From assembly GCA_018817515.1 (NCBI GenBank), contig JAHIUD010000058.1, forward strand, positions 1 through 43,373: a stretch of 43,373 nucleotides of DNA. Direction: 5' to 3'. Numbering within the stretch: position 1 is the first letter of the stretch; the number at the start of each line of letters is the position of its first letter. The stretch comes from Pseudomonadota bacterium (lineage in GTDB: Bacteria > Desulfobacterota > Desulfovibrionia > Desulfovibrionales > Desulfovibrionaceae). A program made the position numbers and the translations under genes. This document shows, piece by piece, positions 40,270 through 43,373 of this stretch. Below the pieces are notes generated by a model. That model was given only the letters and a program-made list of their open reading frames with translations. It ran no database searches and was not told the origin of the DNA.

Positions 40270-41709
40270 ATGGCCAAGACCGCACCCGCCAAGAAAGCCG
40301 CCAAGACCGTCAAGGCACCCAAGGGGGCCAAGGGCTCTCCGGCCACCCCCATCTCCGTGCCGGAAAAGGTCAGCGGACCCAAGAAGGTCCATGTGCACTA
40401 CCTGACCCGCGTGGAAGGCCACGGCAACATCGTGGTGGACGTTGAGGCCGACGGCCGCGTGTCCACCTGCCGCTGGGAAGTGCCCGAGGCTCCGCGCTTC
40501 TTCGAGGCCATGCTCATCGGCCGCGACTACAAGGACGTGCACCACATCGTTTCGCGCATCTGCGGCATCTGCGCCATCGGCCACCAGCTGGCCAGCCTGC
40601 AGGCCACCGAGGACGCGCTGAACATCAACGTCAGCGACCAGACGCACACCCTGCGCCGCCTGGCCCTGCACGCCGAGAACCTCCAGAGCCACCTGCTGCA
40701 CATCGCCTACCTCGTCCTGCCGGACCTGATGGGCGTGGACTCCATCCTGCCCCTGGCCTCGACCCACAAGGACGCGGTGCTCAAGTTCATCGCCGCGCGG
40801 CGCGTGTCAAACGAGTTCAGCCGCCTCATCTGCGGACGCACCACGCACCCCCAGCGCCTGGTTCCCGGCGGGTTCACCATGTTTCCCACCACCGAGCAGC
40901 TGGAAAACCTGCGCACCATGCTCACGGACACGCTGCCCAATCTCGCCTTTGCCGTGGACCTCTTCGCCAGCATCATCGACAAGGTCCCGCAGTTTGACCG
41001 CAAGACCGAGTACATCGGCTTGGTCTCGCCCTCGGAATACGCCATGTACTGGGGCGAGATCGGCTCCAGCATGGACGAGCGCAGGCCCGTGCGCCAGTAT
41101 CGCAACATGACCCGCGAGTACCTGATTCCCACCTCCACCGCCAAGTGGACCAAGAACCTGGACGAGTCCTACATGGTGGGCGCCCTGGCGCGCTTCAACC
41201 TGAACGCCGAGCACCTGACCCCCGGAGCCGTCGCCGCAGCCAAGAAGCTCGGCCTTAAGAAGGGCTGCACCAACCCCTACATGATCACCATCGCCCAGTT
41301 GGTCGAGTGCGTGCACACCGTCGAGGATTCCCTGCAGCTCGTCGACGAATTGCTCGCCCGCGGCATCCGCGATGAGGCCCCGGCCAAGGCCAGCATCGCC
41401 GCCGGTCGCGGCGCCGGCGCCGTTGAAGTGCCGCGCGGCCTCTTGTTTCACGCCTACGAGTACGACGAGCATGGCCGCATCTTCCAGGCCGATTGCGTCA
41501 TCCCCACCAACCAGAACCATGCCAACATCCAGAAGGACATGGACGCCCTGGTGCCGCTCATCTCCGGCCTGTCGGAAAAGGAGATGGAACTGCGCCTGTC
41601 CATGCTGGTGCGCGCCTACGACCCTTGCATCAGCTGCTCCACGCACTTCATCGACGCGCGTGGCATCAACGAGGAAAAACGCAGCATGGTTCGCTTCAAC
41701 TACAAATAG
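40270..41709 (+). CDS. hydA: Sulfhydrogenase alpha subunit ([NiFe] hydrogenase large subunit)
   Basis: A 479-residue large subunit with the [NiFe] active site. The N-terminal ligand motif is RICGICAIGH with C98 and C101. The C-terminal motif DPCISCSTH provides C453 and C456. Twenty residues follow H459 and are probably removed by a maturation endopeptidase. The first 39 residues are an Ala/Lys/Pro-rich tail (AKTAPAKKAAKTVKAPKG) not normal for hydrogenases. The true domain starts near KKVHVHYLTRVEGHG. The ATG at 40270 is preceded by GAGAGGA. The cytoplasmic heterotetramer would couple H2 to NAD(P)H or reduce sulfane sulfur. No maturation genes (hyp) or endopeptidase are in the window. Confidence 0.93.
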   Translation: MAKTAPAKKAAKTVKAPKGAKGSPATPISVPEKVSGPKKVHVHYLTRVEGHGNIVVDVEADGRVSTCRWEVPEAPRFFEAMLIGRDYKDVHHIVSRICGICAIGHQLASLQATEDALNINVSDQTHTLRRLALHAENLQSHLLHIAYLVLPDLMGVDSILPLASTHKDAVLKFIAARRVSNEFSRLICGRTTHPQRLVPGGFTMFPTTEQLENLRTMLTDTLPNLAFAVDLFASIIDKVPQFDRKTEYIGLVSPSEYAMYWGEIGSSMDERRPVRQYRNMTREYLIPTSTAKWTKNLDESYMVGALARFNLNAEHLTPGAVAAAKKLGLKKGCTNPYMITIAQLVECVHTVEDSLQLVDELLARGIRDEAPAKASIAAGRGAGAVEVPRGLLFHAYEYDEHGRIFQADCVIPTNQNHANIQKDMDALVPLISGLSEKEMELRLSMLVRAYDPCISCSTHFIDARGINEEKRSMVRFNYK

Positions 41710-41716
41710 CAGACAA

Positions 41717-41773
41717 GAGTCCAGGGGCGCTGCCCCTGGACCCCCGCCAAAGGGCCTGAGGCCCTCTGGACTC
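41717..41773. repeat. Nested inverted repeats after hydA
   Basis: An outer inverted repeat GAGTCCAG (41717-41724) and CTGGACTC (41766-41773) encloses two alternative hairpins. One is a 10-bp perfect stem at 41719-41741 (GTCCAGGGGC with GCCCCTGGAC). The other is a 6-bp stem at 41751-41765 (AGGGCC with GGCCCT). The outer arms compete with the first hairpin. Such units look like dispersed intergenic repeats. Confidence 0.7.
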
Positions 41774-41781
41774 CCCATAGC

Positions 41782-41833
41782 GCCGAAAGCTCTGTCTCAG
41801 GAGGAACCTGAAACAGGGCTTTCGGCTTTCTTT
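41782..41833 (+). terminator. Intrinsic terminator of the hydBGDA operon
   Basis: A 20-bp stem (41782-41801 with 41807-41826, one G-U pair and one mismatch) with a 5-base loop is followed by TTTCTTT. Confidence 0.8.
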
Positions 41834-41936
41834 GGGGAAGCAATGGCAAAACGTGGATAGGCTGAAATGGTGAGCCACAACCGGAAACATGACTCAGCAC
41901 CCAAGAAACCCCTGAAAGGGGCGAAGGGGGGACGGG

Positions 41937-42449
41937 CTAGGCTTCGATGTTGAAGGCCGGATGGTGCGAGATCGCCCCGTTGGGCTCATCTCCGCAGAGA
42001 GGCTGGTAGAGCACGAACTTGGCCGGCACGCCGGGCCAGGAAAGGCCAACGGCCTGCCGGAAGCCCAAGCGCGCATATAACGCCGGGTCGCCCACCAAGG
42101 CGCAGCCCGCGGCGTTGCGCTTACGAAGTTTGGCCAGGCCGGCCAGCACCAGCTTCGAGCCGATGCCCTTGCGTTGCAGGTCGGGCAATACGGCCACCGG
42201 GCCAAGCAGGTACCAGCCCAGGTCGCGGCCATCCACAGGCTCCTTGGAAAAGGCGATGTGGCCCACGATGCGTACATCACCAGCCAGGACGTCTTCCGCC
42301 ACCAGCGAGACGGTCAGAGCGCCCTCGGCGCGCAGGGCGTCGACGATGAGGTGCGCGGTCTGCCTGCTGAAAAGGTGGACCGCAAAGGCTGCGTTGTTGA
42401 TCTTACGGATTGCGGCGTGGTCGGCGAAAGTCTCGGGACGGATGTTCAT
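41937..42449 (-). CDS. GNAT family N-acetyltransferase
   Basis: A 170-residue acetyltransferase of the YhbS type. It has MNIRPETFADHAAIRKINNAAF at the start, the central strands GHIAFSKEPV and LGPVAVLPDLQRKGIGSKLV with the acetyl-CoA loop QRKGIG, then ALVGDPALYARLGF. The substrate is unknown. The ATG at 42449 has a weak ribosome site. Starts further upstream lengthen the protein to 215 residues with unrelated sequence. A short hairpin with T-rich tail (41904-41921, minus strand) may terminate it. It converges with hydA. Confidence 0.83.
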   Translation of the reverse strand: MNIRPETFADHAAIRKINNAAFAVHLFSRQTAHLIVDALRAEGALTVSLVAEDVLAGDVRIVGHIAFSKEPVDGRDLGWYLLGPVAVLPDLQRKGIGSKLVLAGLAKLRKRNAAGCALVGDPALYARLGFRQAVGLSWPGVPAKFVLYQPLCGDEPNGAISHHPAFNIEA

Positions 42450-42720
42450 GTGTTTCTTTGATGTTTGAAGGTTGACGCAGGCTACGCAGATGTCGGTCGC
42501 GCAGCATTGCGTATAGGTGGAGACCTCTATCCCGGGCTGAATAGAAGGGCCAGGCATCGCATGAAGTTGCACAAACATACGCAAGGCCTGTGGCTAGGCA
42601 GGGCAAGGCTGGCGGGTGAACCGCACTGAATTCGGCTGGCATATAACGTGCATGATGGTTGTAATTTTCGAGGCGTCCGGCCCTTGTCCGTGGCCGCGTC
42701 AATACCGGGAGGAAACGTAC

Positions 42721-43373
42721 ATGCACGCTGAACCCATGAAGCTCTTCGTCTATCAGGATGGTCTGGACTTCAAAGTCCCCGCCCAAGTTCTTGACAAACG
42801 TGGAGCCTCTCCCGTCATTCCGTTGCTGCAGCAGGTTGATGGCCAAGGCAACAGCCTGGACGGCAGCTTTGTGCGCGTGACCACGCCGGATGCCGCTGAC
42901 TACATCGTGTATCCCTATGTTATGGAGCCGCACATCAGTATCGAGCGCGCGCTGCATGTGCATGACTTCATGCGACGCCTGCCGTATTTCTACGAGCATG
43001 AAAACAAGCATGTGTTCTTCAACTTCCACGACCGGGGCCAGCCGCTGCTGACCACCGCCCTGATCATCACCGACGACCCCCGCAGAAGCAACGTGGACGA
43101 CCCGAACGTCTACTGCTATCCGCACTTTCCCGCTCCGCACGTGCTCAAGGCCGCCCCGAGCTTCGACTTCGACAAGATCCTCTTCGACGTCTGCTTCACG
43201 GGCACCTTGTCCGATCCTGTGCGCGTGGCCATGGTCGACAGCATCGCAAGCGAGAAGCGTCTGCGCTCCTACCTCCGGCACCCGAACACCCTGGATTGGG
43301 CAGATCCCAACACCTCGTATCTGCACATGAAGGACGAGGACAAGCGCCGCAAGCTGGAGGCCGCGTACATCAG
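42721..43373 (+). CDS. Exostosin-like glycosyltransferase, N-terminal part (runs off window)
   Basis: An open frame from the ATG at 42721 to the window end, 217 complete residues, with no stop. GGGAGGAAAC (42707-42716) lies just upstream. The sequence shows a pattern of the exostosin/GT47-like family: YIVYPYVMEP, KHVFFNFHDRGQPLL, LIITDDP, VYCYPHFPAPHVL and a KILFDVCFTGTLSDPVR block. These are the inverting GT-B-type proteins that act in polysaccharide synthesis. The family call is tentative, as the nucleotide-sugar domain lies outside the window. Bases 42450-42720 before it hold no gene. Confidence 0.65.
   Translation, partial: MHAEPMKLFVYQDGLDFKVPAQVLDKRGASPVIPLLQQVDGQGNSLDGSFVRVTTPDAADYIVYPYVMEPHISIERALHVHDFMRRLPYFYEHENKHVFFNFHDRGQPLLTTALIITDDPRRSNVDDPNVYCYPHFPAPHVLKAAPSFDFDKILFDVCFTGTLSDPVRVAMVDSIASEKRLRSYLRHPNTLDWADPNTSYLHMKDEDKRRKLEAAYI

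Overview
The window is GC-rich, densely coded bacterial chromosome. Its gene content points to an anaerobic, Desulfovibrio-like bacterium (Desulfobacterota). The main signs are a thiosulfate/polysulfide-reductase-type molybdoenzyme operon, a cytoplasmic [NiFe] sulfhydrogenase of the hydBGDA type, a small periplasmic c-type cytochrome, c-di-GMP enzymes and a sigma-28 type promoter. The assignment is inferred from gene content only. I saw no rRNA, tRNA, CRISPR array, transposase or prophage.

Layout. 1-5.9 kb: end of ilvE, then dnaX, ybaB, recR and a recD2-type helicase (DNA replication and repair). A 147-bp inverted-repeat element sits between dnaX and ybaB. 6-10.1 kb: ferritin, an EAL-CBS-GGDEF protein and a methyltransferase. 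10.1-13.8 kb: a fused AccA-AccD carboxyltransferase with a biotin carboxylase. 14-14.5 kb: a small internally repeated protein behind a near-consensus flagellar (sigma-28) promoter. 14.5-17.9 kb: an S1-domain protein and EttA (translation). 18-20.5 kb: a frameshifted secreted metallo-beta-lactamase-fold gene and a family 2 glycosyltransferase. 20.5-23 kb: a GGDEF-PilZ diguanylate cyclase and, divergently, a 4-hydroxyphenylpyruvate-dioxygenase-like protein. 23-24.6 kb: a two-site ArsR/SmtB metal sensor with an SO_0444-type Cu/Zn exporter. 24.7-28.4 kb: phoH, ybeY, argF and argG.

28.6-41.7 kb is the most interesting part. argH lies about 7.6 kb from argG. Between them are an acetyltransferase and a minus-strand six-gene sulfur operon: cytochrome c, PhsA-, PhsB- and PhsC-like subunits, an exported triple-rhodanese protein and a CsoR-family regulator. 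The regulator has the two cysteines but not the copper-binding histidine of CsoR, which is the CstR (persulfide sensor) pattern. A TACCC-N5-GGGTA inverted repeat lies inside the only good promoter of this operon, suggesting persulfide-responsive autoregulation. Directly after argH comes hydBGDA, a NAD(P)-linked [NiFe] hydrogenase whose archaeal relatives reduce sulfur. The two blocks could give the cell periplasmic (quinone-linked) and cytoplasmic (H2/NADPH-linked) handling of sulfane sulfur. That link is inference.

41.7-43.4 kb: a hairpin-rich spacer, a GNAT acetyltransferase and the start of an exostosin-like glycosyltransferase that runs off the window.
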